Shown: positions 21,012 through 32,864 of the stretch, piece by piece
Numbering within the stretch: position 1 is the first letter of the stretch
Layout: every line of letters starts with the position of its first letter
NCBI GenBank assembly: GCA_001051155.2
Contig: JYIP02000003.1
Span: 1,116,001-1,180,000 of the forward strand
Length of the DNA stretch: 64,000 bases
From: Chrysoporthe austroafricana
Taxonomy: Eukaryota > Ascomycota > Sordariomycetes > Diaporthales > Cryphonectriaceae
Reading direction: 5' to 3'
Made by a program: the position numbers and the translations under genes
The notes under the pieces: model-generated
The model's input: the letters and a program-made list of their open reading frames with translations, nothing else
Database searches by the model: none
What the model was told of the DNA's origin: nothing

Positions 21012-21898
21012 GCGGGCTGGGCGCCGTGGCCTTGTTTGCTTGCGGAGGGGAGGCGGTGGGTGCGATATGCGGGCCTCTCGGGTGCACGCCTCGTGCTCAC
21101 CTCGGAGGCTGTGTCAGCACGGCGTTGTCTAGATCTCGACGAGGGGTTGCTCAAGAGAATTTCCTTGGATGCACATTTGCTTGTGGGATATGGCGGCTTG
21201 TTCCAATTTATCTCGGTTTCTTCCTTCTGAAGCTGGCACGCAAGGCTGGTGGTGAGAAGCCATCAGGCTGCGGTGCCGGGAAGTTGGGAGGGACGGGATG
21301 CTACGGCTACGGCCGGAGTGTTTGTCAACATGTGACGGAATTCTTGCTTGTTGTATATCGGCAGTGAAGGACATGGCGATGACCGTGCGAACGTGCCGTG
21401 TTCAAGGCGGCGGAAGCAGGTCTAACCAGCCTATGGCCTTCGTCGTCGCGCTGAGGTTGTGGGCGGTGTCATGACCTTTCTATCTCTAGGCATTGCTCTG
21501 GCGTTGGGAGGCGTAAGATGCGTTTCAGGAGTCATGATAGGACGGAAGAACAGTTTTGAAGAACACGCGTGCCGGAGCGAGGCGGAGTGATGCTCTCCAG
21601 CTGCGTTATAAGACGGCTGCGGCCATAATGAGGCCGTGTCATCTCTTGAGGATTTGAAACTCTAATTAAGCTCTGCTCGACACTCATATTGAATCAAGAC
21701 TCCAAATGAAGAAGTGCCCTAGATTTTAGCTGCCCAACGCCTTGTAGGGCATGATGACCATCACCTCTACACCTGAACGCCGTCCGCATTGTATGCTACT
21801 CGCGCCACCGCCCCTTTCACGCTCGGTAGATGCTGTCCCGCCGATCCAACTCGGGGCGCAGAAAACTGCAGCGCCCGTGTCTTGGCCAAGTGAACTCA
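21012..21898. other. intergenic, 887 bp, between convergent genes
   Basis: The 3' regions of the SNARE (+) and HAS1 (-) genes face each other here. Open frames up to 119 codons occur but have no recognisable features. Confidence 0.4.
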
Positions 21899-23758
21899 TC
21901 AATGTTTTCTGAAACCGTTCCTCTTCTGCGGCGGCTGGCTGCCGTACGCCCTCCGGCTCTGGGCCCTCTTGTCCTTGGACATGCTCGCGCCCAGCTGGAT
22001 GTCCACCCTCGGCGGCGTCGCGAACCCGAAGCTCTTGGCTACCTTGACCAGGTCCAGCTTGTGCACGTCGAAGACGCTCCTCAGGGAGTGGCTCGCGTAG
22101 GCGTGCAGGTAGGAGCGGTAGCCGTCCTTGGCGGACTGATTCAGGTAGTAGTTCTTGCCGATGAGCTTCTCCAGCTGGGACTGGATGTTGTAGATCTTGG
22201 AGGAGGGGAACTCAAACTCCACGACGGGGACGCGCGCGGCTTTGAGGTGCGAGAGGAAGCCCACCTCGGACGGCTGCAGGAACATGAGGGAGCGGCCCTT
22301 GGTGTTGGAGCCGCGGGCTGTGCGGCCCACCCGGTGGATATAGTCGCGCGGGTCATCTGGAGGGTCGAATTGGACGATCCAGTCCACGGCGGGGATCTGC
22401 GATATGTCAGTAAGAGTAAGTTGACAACAAATGAAGAGGGCATGAGGCCTACATCAAGGCCTCGAGCCGCCACGTCTGTGCAGATGAGCGTGCCTTGCTT
22501 GGCATTGCAGAACTCGAAGAAAGTGTTGGTCCGGGCCTGCTGCTTCATCTTGCCGTGCAGGTGGAGGACGGGTAGGTCGATGAAGTTGAGAAGCTCGCTG
22601 AAATATTTGACAGAGTTGCAGCTCGAAAAGAAGACCTTGTTTCGGTGGTTAGCGTATAGTCCGCAAAACTGCAGTCCTCTCAACGCCTGCCGGTGAGGTA
22701 CTCACGATGATCTTCTTCTTGGCCATCTTCTTCAGAAAGCTGAACAGCAGCAGGAATCGTTTATCCGCGTCCACGAGACAGTACCCCTGTTCCACGCCCT
22801 CGACCGTCGAGAACTGCTTCTCCTCGTCGACGTTGATGTAGAGAGGGCCCGGCCTCAAGGAAATCCTCGCGAGGTCCTCCACCTTGGTCGTCTGCGTCGC
22901 GCTGAACAGCATGGTCTGCCTGTTGTCCTTGGGCAGGATCTTGATGATCTGCCTCATCTCGTCCTCGAACCCGATCTCCAGGATCCGATCCGCCTCGTCG
23001 ATGATCAGGCTCTTGAGGTTCTTGAACACAAAGGGCGTGGTCCGCAGGTGGTCCAGCAGCCGCCCGGGCGTCGCTATTATCAGGTTGACGCCCTTGGTCA
23101 GCTTGTCGGCCTCGGCCCTCTTGTTCGCGCCGCCGATCACGATGCCGTACGTCTGGCTGTGGTGCTTGAGCAGGTCCCGCGCGACGCTGAAGATCTGCAG
23201 GGCGAGCTCGCGCGTCGGCGACACGACGATGACGCCGGTGCCGTTGCGCGGCTTGAACTTGAGCGCGTGCAGCATCTCGATGGCCGGGATCAGGAACGCG
23301 AGCGTCTTGCCGCTGCCCGTCTTAGCGGCGCCCAGGACGTCCTTGCCCGTGAGCAGGGGTGGGATGCCGCGCTTCTGGATCTCCGTCATGGTCTTGAAGC
23401 CCATCTCGTCGATGGCCTTGACGGTCTTCTCGGACAGGCCCAGCTCGTGGAACGAGTTCACTTCGGTGCCGGCTTCTTGTGGGAGGGACAGGCGGGCTTG
23501 CGGGAAGTCGGCGTTGGCAGCTGCGGGCGGTGAGACTTCGTCTTCATCGTTACCATCGTTTTGGCCCTCTTCATCTGCGTCGGAGCTATCCTCTTGCTCA
23601 TTCGCAGCAGGCGGTGCTACCTCCTCTTCCTCGACATGCTCAACCTCCGACTCGGGTTCCTCGACGACCTTGCTCTTCTTAGACTTCTTTGATCGGCGCT
23701 CCGTCGCATCCTTGGACGCATCCTTCAGCTTCCTCTTCTTGCTAGGGTCGGACGCCAT
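21899..23758 (-). CDS. has1: DEAD-box ATP-dependent RNA helicase HAS1
   Basis: Three exons: 23758-22706, 22635-22453 and 22396-21899, giving 577 residues. HAS1 unwinds RNA in 60S and 40S ribosome assembly in the nucleolus. A Lys- and acid-rich N-terminus (residues 1-95) precedes the core: motif I AKTGSGKT (145-152), PTRELALQ (181-188), TPGR (230-233), DEAD (254-257), SAT (286-288), motif [16 protein letters not shown] spanning intron 2, and HRVGRTARG. The C-terminal part with [19 protein letters not shown] matches the HAS1 subgroup. The start at 23758 ([10 protein letters not shown]) is preferred over an in-frame Met at 23893 because the codons between look like leader. The call is secure. 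Confidence 0.95.
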
Positions 23759-24641
23759 GATGACAGATTCCTGGGGGGACTCGGTGCTACTGAGGATGGT
23801 TACGATCTGACGACGACGTGCATGTCCTTGCGCGACGGGCAGGGAATCGAATTCAGATGGGGAGGAAAAGGGAAAAAAGGGCGGCCAGCCCAACTTTTTT
23901 CGGGTAGCCGATAAGATAGCAGCGGGGCGACTGGCAGGGGCTGGGCTCGGCTTCAGGGTCTCACGGCTCTGCTAACCCTGATGGGACTTCCCGGGGTGAC
24001 CTGTTGCAGTGCCAATTGCGAGTTTGAATAGACGATGAACAGCCGAGGAAAATCGTTTTCCGTGGTTTCAGGCAGAGTCGTATTTTCTTTCGAAAAGCCG
24101 AGATACTGTTGGTCGGGGGAGTCTTCCTCTACTACCTGTTCTGTACAGCAAGGGGGGGGGGGTTCTTTTTCTTTTTCTTTTTTTTCCTTTTCTTTTTTTT
24201 TTGGGGGGGGGGGGGGCTCTCCTAACGCTGGGCGCTCTCTGAATGTCTTCCTTCACGGTACCATAGTGAACGACACCTCTGCCCCTGGGTTTCCGCTAAT
24301 TGGTGGAATAAAACCATGTCTTGCTAATTCAAAGTTCCCGTTTTGACAATCGATGTGCCTCTTTAACATAATCTCCGTTGGGACATTCAGCTAGAATCAG
24401 GCGCGCCGGCCTCGTCGTGTTTGGTATTTTGGTTATGTACGTATGTATTTGAATAATGCCCTTTTGTGTGACCACCTGGTCCAATGAGCTGACCCTATGC
24501 CGATGACCGTTTTTAGACTCCTATGTGACATGTAGACAATGTAGCTCCCTTCCGTTTTGTTGGCAAAAATATGCCCACAGGCCCACGGACCGCACGATAA
24601 CCCTTCTCAAACACTCATAGAAACAATCGCAAGACAAAGAA
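23759..24641. other. intergenic, 883 bp, with homopolymer tracts
   Basis: HAS1 promoter side, followed by the 3' region of the PFK-2 gene. It contains a G-run (about 24152-24162), a 40-bp T/C tract (about 24163-24202) and a second G-run (about 24203-24216). No gene is seen. Confidence 0.5.
24152..24216. repeat. poly-G / polypyrimidine / poly-G tract
   Basis: Eleven G, then 40 bp of T with few C, then 14 G. Such mirror-like purine/pyrimidine blocks are prone to length error in sequencing and to unusual DNA structure. Confidence 0.85.
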
Positions 24642-26362
24642 TCATTGCAGGGCCGAGGGTATGGGGTCCTCATGCTTCGCCGTGCTGCCCTTGCCTCTCC
24701 ACGTACTGACGGCCGCGATCTTAGCGTCCCACCTCTGCTCGTCTGTGCCGTACGCTCGGGGGGTCAGCTTGATCAGCGTGTGCAGGGGCACGTGCATCCA
24801 GGGGCTCTTCTCCTGGTCGCGCTTCATAAAATACGCGTAGATGCACCGCAGCACCGCCTGGTGCGTCACGATCAGGATGTCCTCGGACCTCTCCAGCTCC
24901 ATGATGATGGGCTCCAGCCGAATAACCACGTCTCGGTACGACTCGCCGCCCCGGTACCGGTAGTTGTACTTGTCCTCGTCGCGCGCCTCGAAGTCCTCCG
25001 GAAACTGATCCTTGATCTCCTGGTAGGTCATGCCGTCGCACGCGCCTGCATCCAGCTCGTCGAGGGCTTTCCACTGAAGCTGGTTGTAGTGCTTGGGCAG
25101 GAAGCGCGCAGTGGCGATGGTGCGTTTCAGCGTGGAGGTCCAGACCGTGAGGGGCCGATCATCCTAAGGATGGTGTGAGCAGGGTGCGCCGGCACACATC
25201 ATGATATGGGTCTTGGGCGATACTTACACCCACGGATTCGCGGACCAGCTCTGGAAGCTTGCGCGCGTATTGCTCGCCGCGGGGCGACAGCAGCGCATCG
25301 CCTCCAATTCGTCCGTCCAAGTTGTACATGGACTCGCCGTGCTGCATTACCACATTAGCCACGCCAAGACCGACCCCTCAGCTGACACCCGGAAAAGGGA
25401 CAGAACACACCCGTGACAGCCATACGGAGCGCGGTCTGATATGTGAATTCATAAGATAGTAGACCACCCGGCTCTGTAGGTAGTCCTGGATGCGGTTGAT
25501 GATGACCTGCTTGCCGACGTCCATGATCTTGAGGTAGGTGAGGTGCTCCTCGTCCCCGTCCTCGTTGACGGACTTGTAGACCTTCTCGTAGTTGCGGATG
25601 CGGTTCCGGAAGTCGAGCGCCGCCTGCTCTGGGTCCTGGCCCTTGTAGTCCGGGCTTGTTGTCTTGACATCCCGTATGTTTGCCATGATCAGATTCTCGT
25701 CGTCGCACTTCGACTCCACGTATATGACCTCGATGCCGGCCCTGGTGCAGATCTCGAGGATCCACCTGCGCCGCTCCTTAGTAGAGTTGGTGGCGTCCAG
25801 GATGGCGACGACGCCATTCTCGTTCTTGAACCACTTCAGCATGTCGGCGACCGCCGCCTCAGCAGCAGCCTTCCTCTGGCGCTCGCCCTCCACATTGGTG
25901 GTGTCGAAGAAGTCGGCGGTGGGTTGCGCTGCGGCTTTGCGGCGGTAGCTGCCGACGTTGAAGGTCTGCGCGGGTACGGAAAGCCATTGGAGGTATCTCT
26001 GGGCTGCAGCACCGACGGGTGTTAGATTGCTCGCGTCCAAATCCAAGTCTTCACAGCTCCTGTCGCCCCGGCAGACAGAGCAGTGGTGGAGGGTTGGGGG
26101 TGTCTCAACGGAGTGGTGTGCTAAACAATATCGCAAGACAAACGGGTCAATTGCAAGGCAAATAGACACTGGGTAACAGACAAGACACGAGGGGGCGGGA
26201 CGGGGCGGGACAGGACAGGTGCCGGGTAGCATAGCAGAACGGGGGGTATTTACCCTTTTGCGCGATGTAGCTTTTACCTCGGGCTGGTAAGCCCACCATG
26301 ACCACGCAGATGCGCGTGTCTTCCACCTGGACGCCTCTCCCATTAGCCTTCGCTGGAGCCAT
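24642..26362 (-). CDS. bifunctional 6-phosphofructo-2-kinase / fructose-2,6-bisphosphatase
   Basis: Exons 26362-26254, 26003-25411, 25341-25228 and 25163-24642 give 445 residues with every join in phase. It makes and degrades fructose 2,6-bisphosphate, the cytosolic switch between glycolysis and gluconeogenesis. The kinase half has the Walker A loop VGLPARGKSYIA (about 23-34, interrupted downstream by intron 1) and ILDATNSTKERR. The phosphatase half has RHGESMYNLDGRIGGD, with intron 2 falling exactly between Arg and His, then ELDAGACDGMTY and ILIVTHQAVLRC, so the phospho-accepting His, the Glu and the second His are all present. Reading through intron 2 would wrongly give Gln-His. Both activities are therefore expected. 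The start lies at the end of a long GC- and CT-rich upstream region. Confidence 0.93.
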
Positions 26363-26971
26363 GACCGGCCGCGGTTATGACTTGACAGTGGGATGCTGAG
26401 TGTTGCGAAATCATAGGAGGCTGGCGGAGGGGCTGGAAGGACGCGATTGAGGTGTTTTGAAGACGGGTGCGGCTATGGTCTAGGAGCAGATAGGAAGAGG
26501 TCGGGATTTGCAGGGTGATGGGTATGGTCGCGTGAGCCTCGAGCTGCGGCTGTGGCTGCTGGTGGTGGTGGTGTATCTGGTGGTGCAGTTGGAGAAAGGA
26601 TGCATGCAGGTTGCGGCAGCACTGGCTTGGCTACGCCATAGCAGCCCGGCAGCGGCAGAAAAAGGGCTGGACGACACGAGGTGCTCTGTAATGATGTACT
26701 GAGCGTCGGGCGCGGTGGGGTCTCCGTCTGCCTTCGGTTGTCTCCTCGCAGCAGCCGACTAGGCGGGCTCGTGTGGAGTGACGATCGAAGCTTGGGAAGC
26801 CACAGGGCTGATGCCTGGTGGACGACAAGGGAAGGCGGCAACGGGCACGGAGACGGAGACGGAGGACCAAGGCCTTGGCTTGGCTGGCGCGGCTGGCGGG
26901 CTGAGGCTGGGGCAGAGATGGGAGAGATGTCGGGGGGAGGAGAGGGTGGTGAGCTGACCCAGGGAGGAGGG

Positions 26972-26979
26972 TATAAAAG
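26972..26979 (+). promoter_or_regulatory. TATA-like box TATAAAAG
   Basis: A consensus-like plus-strand TATAAAAG stands in a purine-rich context. No convincing plus-strand gene follows closely, and the nearest ATG, at 27003, is too near for a usual leader. It could serve a non-coding transcript or be chance. Confidence 0.25.
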
Positions 26980-27182
26980 GGAAGAGGGACGAGCTTGTGA
27001 TTATGACGGAGGCGGACGGGGGGACAGACGGTGAGGGTGAGCTTGAGAGACAGCTCGACAGGCAGTCGAGGTCGAGGCCGCAGAAGAGCTTTCCCCTGGA
27101 AATTCTGGAGCAGGCGACATGGCCGCGGCAGCGGCAGGACGATATGGCGAGGGAGCTTTGTTCCTTCTCCAAGCCAGACGCA

Positions 27183-27183
<1 letters not shown>

Positions 27184-27235
<52 letters not shown>
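27184..27235. repeat. tetranucleotide microsatellite (CTGG)13
   Basis: Thirteen uninterrupted CTGG units, 52 bp, about 0.8 kb upstream of the PFK-2 start codon. In the plus-strand frame it would encode an Ala-Gly-Trp-Leu repeat, but no supported gene covers it. Confidence 0.95.
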
Positions 27236-27236
<1 letters not shown>

Positions 27237-30200
27237 GGGCCCGCGCCAGCCAGCCAGCGGCCCTTGGCTCCCGGGCTACTGGGTAGCACTGCGACGCGAT
27301 CGGAATTCTTAGGAACAGGATTGGACCGCAATATGCCCTCCCACCCTCTCTCTGGGCCTTGTTCCTGAGGACCGCGCCCTGGGGACCTCCCCTGGAACGT
27401 GTCCCGAGGTGAGCCTGGTGAGCCCTGTGAGCCGGCAGCCCCCCTGGGCGCTGACCGGGGCCCCTCCTGGAGCCCCCAACCCGGCTCACCCCGCACTGCA
27501 GGGCAGAGGCATCCACTGGAACCCACTCCGGCTGCAGAGCCTGGTGCTTCTGGAACGGGGGCCCTGTCTGCTTGACTCTTGTCGGCGCAGGGGTCGTGCC
27601 ATGCGCAGCCAGCCCGCCCTGCATGACGAAGCCGGGGGTCTGGCTCTGGGGTTTTTTCCTTTTTGCCTTTTCCCAGGGCCTCGGGCATCCCGATGACAGG
27701 TGCGGCTCTGTCCTGGCTTTTCTTGGCCCTTCTCGTGTGCCCCCATGTCAGCATGTTGGGTCGGGTCGAGGCCACCAGATCCGGCCGCCATGTCTCAGAC
27801 GCAAATAGCGCTCTGGTGGGTGGCCGCAACCGTCTCGAGGACCCCTAGCCCCGAGCCCAGGCGGCGGACCAGTCCAGCCAGCTAATCCTCAGCCAGCTCC
27901 TCTGTCAGCCCGCCCCTCCTGCAGGCGGTTCCCACATGCGCCGTCGCGCTCCAGTCCGCCCGGCGTCGTATCCGCGCCTGGCCTGCGGCTATGGCACGGC
28001 TATGCAGTCGGCCCATCTCTCCGCATCCCCGGAATCTCGTCACTGACGTCCCGTGCCACTCCGATCAGCAGGCGTTATAATCGTATGTTTTCTCCCCGTT
28101 CTTTCTCCAGATTTTCCCACAATCTTCTCAGTCTCCTCACTTCTTCCCCAGGCCGGGAGACGGGGCCCTCCACCTGTCTCCCCATAAACCCCGACAAACC
28201 GCCGCCATCGAGACACACTTGCGCCGTGCAACAGCAGGTGACCGCCGGAGTCACATTCCACGTATCGAACCCTCTCCCTCAAATGTGGGTAGGCACGGTA
28301 GGCACGGTACGCCGCCCTCGTCTTGCAGACCCTGGCCCTCTGCCAGGCCAGCCACCCGGTGTCACAAGGCACGTGGGATCACCGGACAGGCTCACCCCAT
28401 AGCCGCCTCACCTCAGGCCTTCACCTCGGGGCCCTGACCGAAGCCGCGAACTCATCTCATTTGCCACGGCCCACGAGATCGTCGCGTGTGCCCGAGGAGC
28501 ATCAGGACGGTTTGGCACCGCAGCTGTGTCGCGTGCGCCCCTTCTCGTTTTCACATGGGTGACTGCCACCCAGGACCCACTTGGATCACACTCAGGTCAT
28601 GGCCAGCCCACTTGGGCGCTGTACACTACCCCTGATGACGCACACCGGGGGCCTTCACCGCCTGCTTGTTCAATCTTGCCTGACGCTGCCTCACAGCCGC
28701 GCCAATGTGATCGTGACACAAGAAAGAAAAAAAACCCGGATGGAGGGAAACTCGATGTTCGGATGCGCTCGGGATCCTGGACCGCTTGGCGTGTGCATCT
28801 GTTGGCCCGTGCATATCACCAGCCCGGCTCTGCTATAGCCACGGCAAGGTAGATACGAGGTCGGAGATGCGATGACGGAAACAAGGTCTCTCTCTGGTTT
28901 CACACACCTTGCCAAAGGACCAGGTATTGGCTCTTCCTCGACCTGGTCGGGAGGGTGGTGTCGGTGGTCCTGGAGGGATGTGCCTCATCTTCGGCTTTCG
29001 GCGAGTTCTGCTGGCGGGCATGAGCACGGCTGGCGACCTGTCCGAGGGCGGGGTCCTTTCTCTGCATCTGCACCCAACAAGTGTTGAGGGGGCACTCACC
29101 TGTCGGGCTAGAAACAACCCTCCTCTGGTAGAGCTTGGGGAAAAGGTGTGTATGGGAGAACCTGAAGGGGATCAATACCCTAGTAAGAGTTGGGGAGAAG
29201 TCTCCCAGGGACCAGAAGGCGATGCAGAGGCACAGTGGGTTGTTGAGAGCTTGCGCAGGTGGTGGTGGGCAGGGAGACGGATCGGCTCTGCTCCAGGCGC
29301 TGCTGGGTTGCTGATTCAGATTCAAACCTGGACTGCATGCTCCTGCAACACGGATGGGCGGCTAACGATAAGCCACGATAAGCACGATGGCGTCTTGCAG
29401 GCCTCTGGCCGATCAATCTGCTCCTTCCCCTGCACACTCAACGCGGGAGGTCAGCCGCTGTAGGCATCCCTATGCAAAGAATTGGGTAAGCGAGAGTGCA
29501 GAGAACAATCGAAAGGCAAGCCATACAATCTAGACGAGCATTCCTGTGTGGAAACACCATGAAGGGGGTGGGGAAAGGCTGGAGATGTCATGAACTCAAA
29601 ATGAGACAGGGGCTGACTGCAGCACCTGCCATTGCGAGAGAGCCCCGTGAATAAGAGCAAGATTGGGAGAAGTCAACTTCTCAAAGACAGAGCATCCTCA
29701 ATCCCCAGATGCAGGCTGGGTGCACCATGGAAACAGTGAAAAGGGGGCCTAGGAGTGCGTGCCTGCCATGCTATTTTGGACTTGGGACACAGAATGAAGG
29801 CATTCAAGGTGGTCATGCTCGCCCACTTATTGTGCCCAGTGCATAGAAGAAAGAACACTCACAGGAAGAACTTCAGTGGAAGACGATGCCACATGTGAGA
29901 ACCGACACAAGAGGATGCCACCGACAAGCGAAGGTGGAAGAGCTAGATGAAGAACAGGAGTACGCAATGCGTCTCTCCTTGCCCGATTGAAAACAACGGG
30001 ACGAGGCCTCTCTCGCTGTCAGCTTTGGGGCTTGAGATGGTTTTCTGTTTGTGAATGTAGGGACAAACTCCTGCCAAGGGGGTCGATGTGGCATTGTGCT
30101 CGTTGTGCAGCACTGGGATGCAATGGTTGATGGCGAAAGCGTAAGCGAAGCTGCTGGAAGATCATCGATGCAGCCAAATTGAGAGAATTCGAGGAAATGG

Positions 30201-31533
30201 CGACCACATGTGCAAAGAATACGCGGTGATAAGCGTGTTTTGGAGCAACATTGCAGAATAGGCGCTAAAATTCACAAACGGTGTGTCAAACCTTGGAAGT
30301 CACTGGATAATTTGTCCCTTCTTGTCCAAGATTCCATCCCATTCATGATATCCAATTTGGTCTTGCTAGTCTGACTATTTGTCATACCACTCTCGAATAT
30401 TCTAGCTTTCCCTTGTCAGCTCCAACGAACTCTCTAAACACCTCCGATAGTTCTTGTGAAAAATGCTGAAAGTCTCACACCTTGCACAGGCCACCATACC
30501 CAGCCGCGGGTTAATTGAGGTTTGTGTTGACGAGAAGGAAATCACCGCATCGAAAATTGATGATCCCAAAGAATAGCTATTTGTGTACATATCATTGCAA
30601 CCACTGTCGTCATCACGAGTGCCTACAATGAGGCACCTGGCTCAGCTCTTCTGACGATGTCATTAGTGAAGCCCTGATCCCCATCGCCGGTGGTGCAAAA
30701 GACGGATGGTGTGCGTCAAAATAGCTGTAAATAGTGTGACTTACTCTTGACGCCAGTAGATCATTGATAGCGAAGAGAAAATAACTGCTTTGAATGCCCC
30801 TGTGCTCCTAAGCAGAGTGTTAAGTCCGACTAGCCTCCCTCACCCCCACAATCTCAATTGTTCCTCTTAAAAATGTTATTTGTCTCTCAAATTAGGAGGA
30901 CTTTGAACGCTGCTCTCAATCCAGAAAGACCCTCTGTGATTTACCAGAGCCCTGCATTGTTCCGATGTTGAAATAGCAAGCAAACTTGGTGTTTGTCACT
31001 TCATAATAACCCATATCTTTGAGGCTTGTTTCCCTGTATGATTGCAAATAGCCATCGTTCAGCACAATGTGACTCGTTTTGGACTCAGAACATGAATTCA
31101 TTTTGTTCATTTTAAGAAGACACGAAGTCGTTGAGATAATATGCTATTCTGCACCTATGGTCAATGGACTTCAACATGCACAATAACATTAGTTCATATG
31201 AAGGTCACAACCTGAGCGCCACCTGGCCTCTATTAATATGGAATGTCCAGGACCCTTCGAGGAGTATTAGATTTTGTCCTAATGGAGTACTGTCTGTTTC
31301 AGTGATAACTCATTCAACATAGGTGGAACACTTATAAAATACTAACCAGGTATTCGCTTTTGGCCACAGGACTCTACACTACAGGATCAAGAAGATCTCT
31401 ACAAATAATTTTTACTTTCTAAACTTTCTATCTCATAGACAGAAGTATCAGAGACTACCAAGTAAGCCACAGGTCGAATATCATAGTTATCGACAAAGAC
31501 CTCAAGCTTACACACCAGACCTCCACCATCAAG

Positions 31534-32201
31534 ATGTTTACCGGCAACAACAGTAGTCGACACAACAACCAGCAATACAGCCACAAACAGCACAATATCA
31601 ATGCCAGAAATAACCCACCGCCAGTGTGGCATCAGTCCCAGGTCCCTTCGGTAGTTCAGCTACCAGCACTGCCACAGGCTACGCAGCCTCAGAATGCTGC
31701 GATGACTGGTGCCACGGCCCAACCAACGATCCCATCCGCTTCTCTTGTTCCTGGCGTTCCTCCCGGACCAGCGGTTGCAGGGGCTAGTAGAGGCCAGTGG
31801 GGGGTCCAGAACACTACCAGTGCAGCTACCGGGCCCTGGACGGCGAGGCAATTCATCCCTCCTGGCGGTGCCACCCAGGGCGGGTATTATGGTAGTGATC
31901 CACAGGCCGCTGGAAGAAGCAATGTAAGTAGACCCTCGCCTCGTGACCTAACTTTTACAGTACTGTGCTAATATGGCTCTATAAGCACTTCGCCGGTTTC
32001 TACGGGCGTGGTGGGTGGCCAACAGGATACAGCAACCAGGGATTCTACCAAGGGATACAGACACCTCATGGAAACCTGTCTAATACTAACTACCCTCACG
32101 CGCAACAGGTCTCCTATCAGCCTGCTACAACCCCCCTCAATGGCGGTATCTGGGGACCTTTTCCGGGGTGGGACCCTCAAAACCCCCGGCGGAATCCTTA
32201 G
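31534..32201 (+). CDS. hypothetical Q/N/P-rich protein
   Basis: Proposed exons 31534-31923 and 31986-32201 (donor GTAAGT, branch TGCTAAT, acceptor ATAAG) give 201 residues. The protein is low-complexity: N-terminal NNSSRHNNQQYSHKQHN, a Pro/Ala/Thr-rich middle, and a Gly/Tyr-rich C-terminal part (GYSNQGFYQGIQTPHG). No domain is recognised; composition resembles disordered RNA-binding or prion-like proteins. Another acceptor at 31960 would end the protein seven codons later. The overlapping frame 32008-32292 ends with coding-like DVEESIARLTGDYGALKSEM, so the true 3' exon may switch frame near 32168-32211. The gene model is tentative. Confidence 0.4.
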
Positions 32202-32292
32202 AACCCCCAGCAGAGGCGACGTTGAGGAATCCATCGCTCGGCTCACGGGTGATTATGGAGCCCTAAAATCTGAGATGCGACAAAGAAATTGA

Positions 32293-32864
32293 TCATGATT
32301 CTGTAGCATCCTAGGGGATATGATCTAAGCAACGACGATAGGAGGGCATCCCAGATTTGCCAGCTGCCTACTTGATAGGAATCACGGACTTTAATGTTTG
32401 ATCTCGTCTACGATTTCCAGATTTCGTTTCATCTCCGTTTTGATTTTGTTATTATACTCTGACTTCATATACATGACTGAGACACCAGGTCCCTTTACAA
32501 TTATATAATTATCATTAAACGATAGAGTGTTTGCGATCTGATTCTATGTGTACCTCAGCCAAAGAGAAACACTGCAAGGTTTTGATTCTCATTATTACCA
32601 TACGCAGGTGTTATTTAAAAAAAAGAGAAAACATTTTGCTCTACTCGTGGCATGGCATTGTCCCTCGGTGGACTTTTTTGCCCCGTGGGGGGGGGGGCGA
32701 CGACTGGACAATCCTGTAGTTAGGGGTTGGGGTTCGAAGCCTCGGCATTCATCGTCACTTCATGGGTCTGGATGTCTTCCACTCCCAACCTGTCAATTCC
32801 GATCTAGGAGGAGCGATTTCACGTCTGACTCGACAAGGATTTGTGAGGCGCTGTCAAAGGTGAA
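32293..32864. other. intergenic, 572 bp
   Basis: Upstream region of the D-lactate dehydrogenase gene, AT-rich between 32390 and 32640, with a G-run at about 32687-32697. No gene is seen. Confidence 0.4.

Larger units (their letters stand above)
26363..31533. other. 5.2-kb region with no recognisable gene
   Basis: The first 0.7 kb is CT-rich when read toward the PFK-2 gene and probably holds its promoter and long leader. It includes a TATA-like box at 26972-26979 and a (CTGG)13 microsatellite. Long open frames (26759-27829 -, 356 codons; 28909-29463 +, 184 codons) are low-complexity or GC-driven and show no domain. From about 29.5 kb the base composition becomes more AT-rich, with only short frames. 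I see no tRNA, rRNA or transposon. Confidence 0.5.

Noticed and set aside
21830..22696. 288-codon plus-strand frame over the HAS1 3' half
   Set aside because: Antisense to helicase motifs V and VI, which are clearly coding on the other strand.
26759..27829. 356-codon minus-strand open frame containing the CTGG repeat
   Set aside because: Low-complexity Ser/Pro/Gln repeat reading through promoter-like CT-rich DNA; no domain, start or splice logic.
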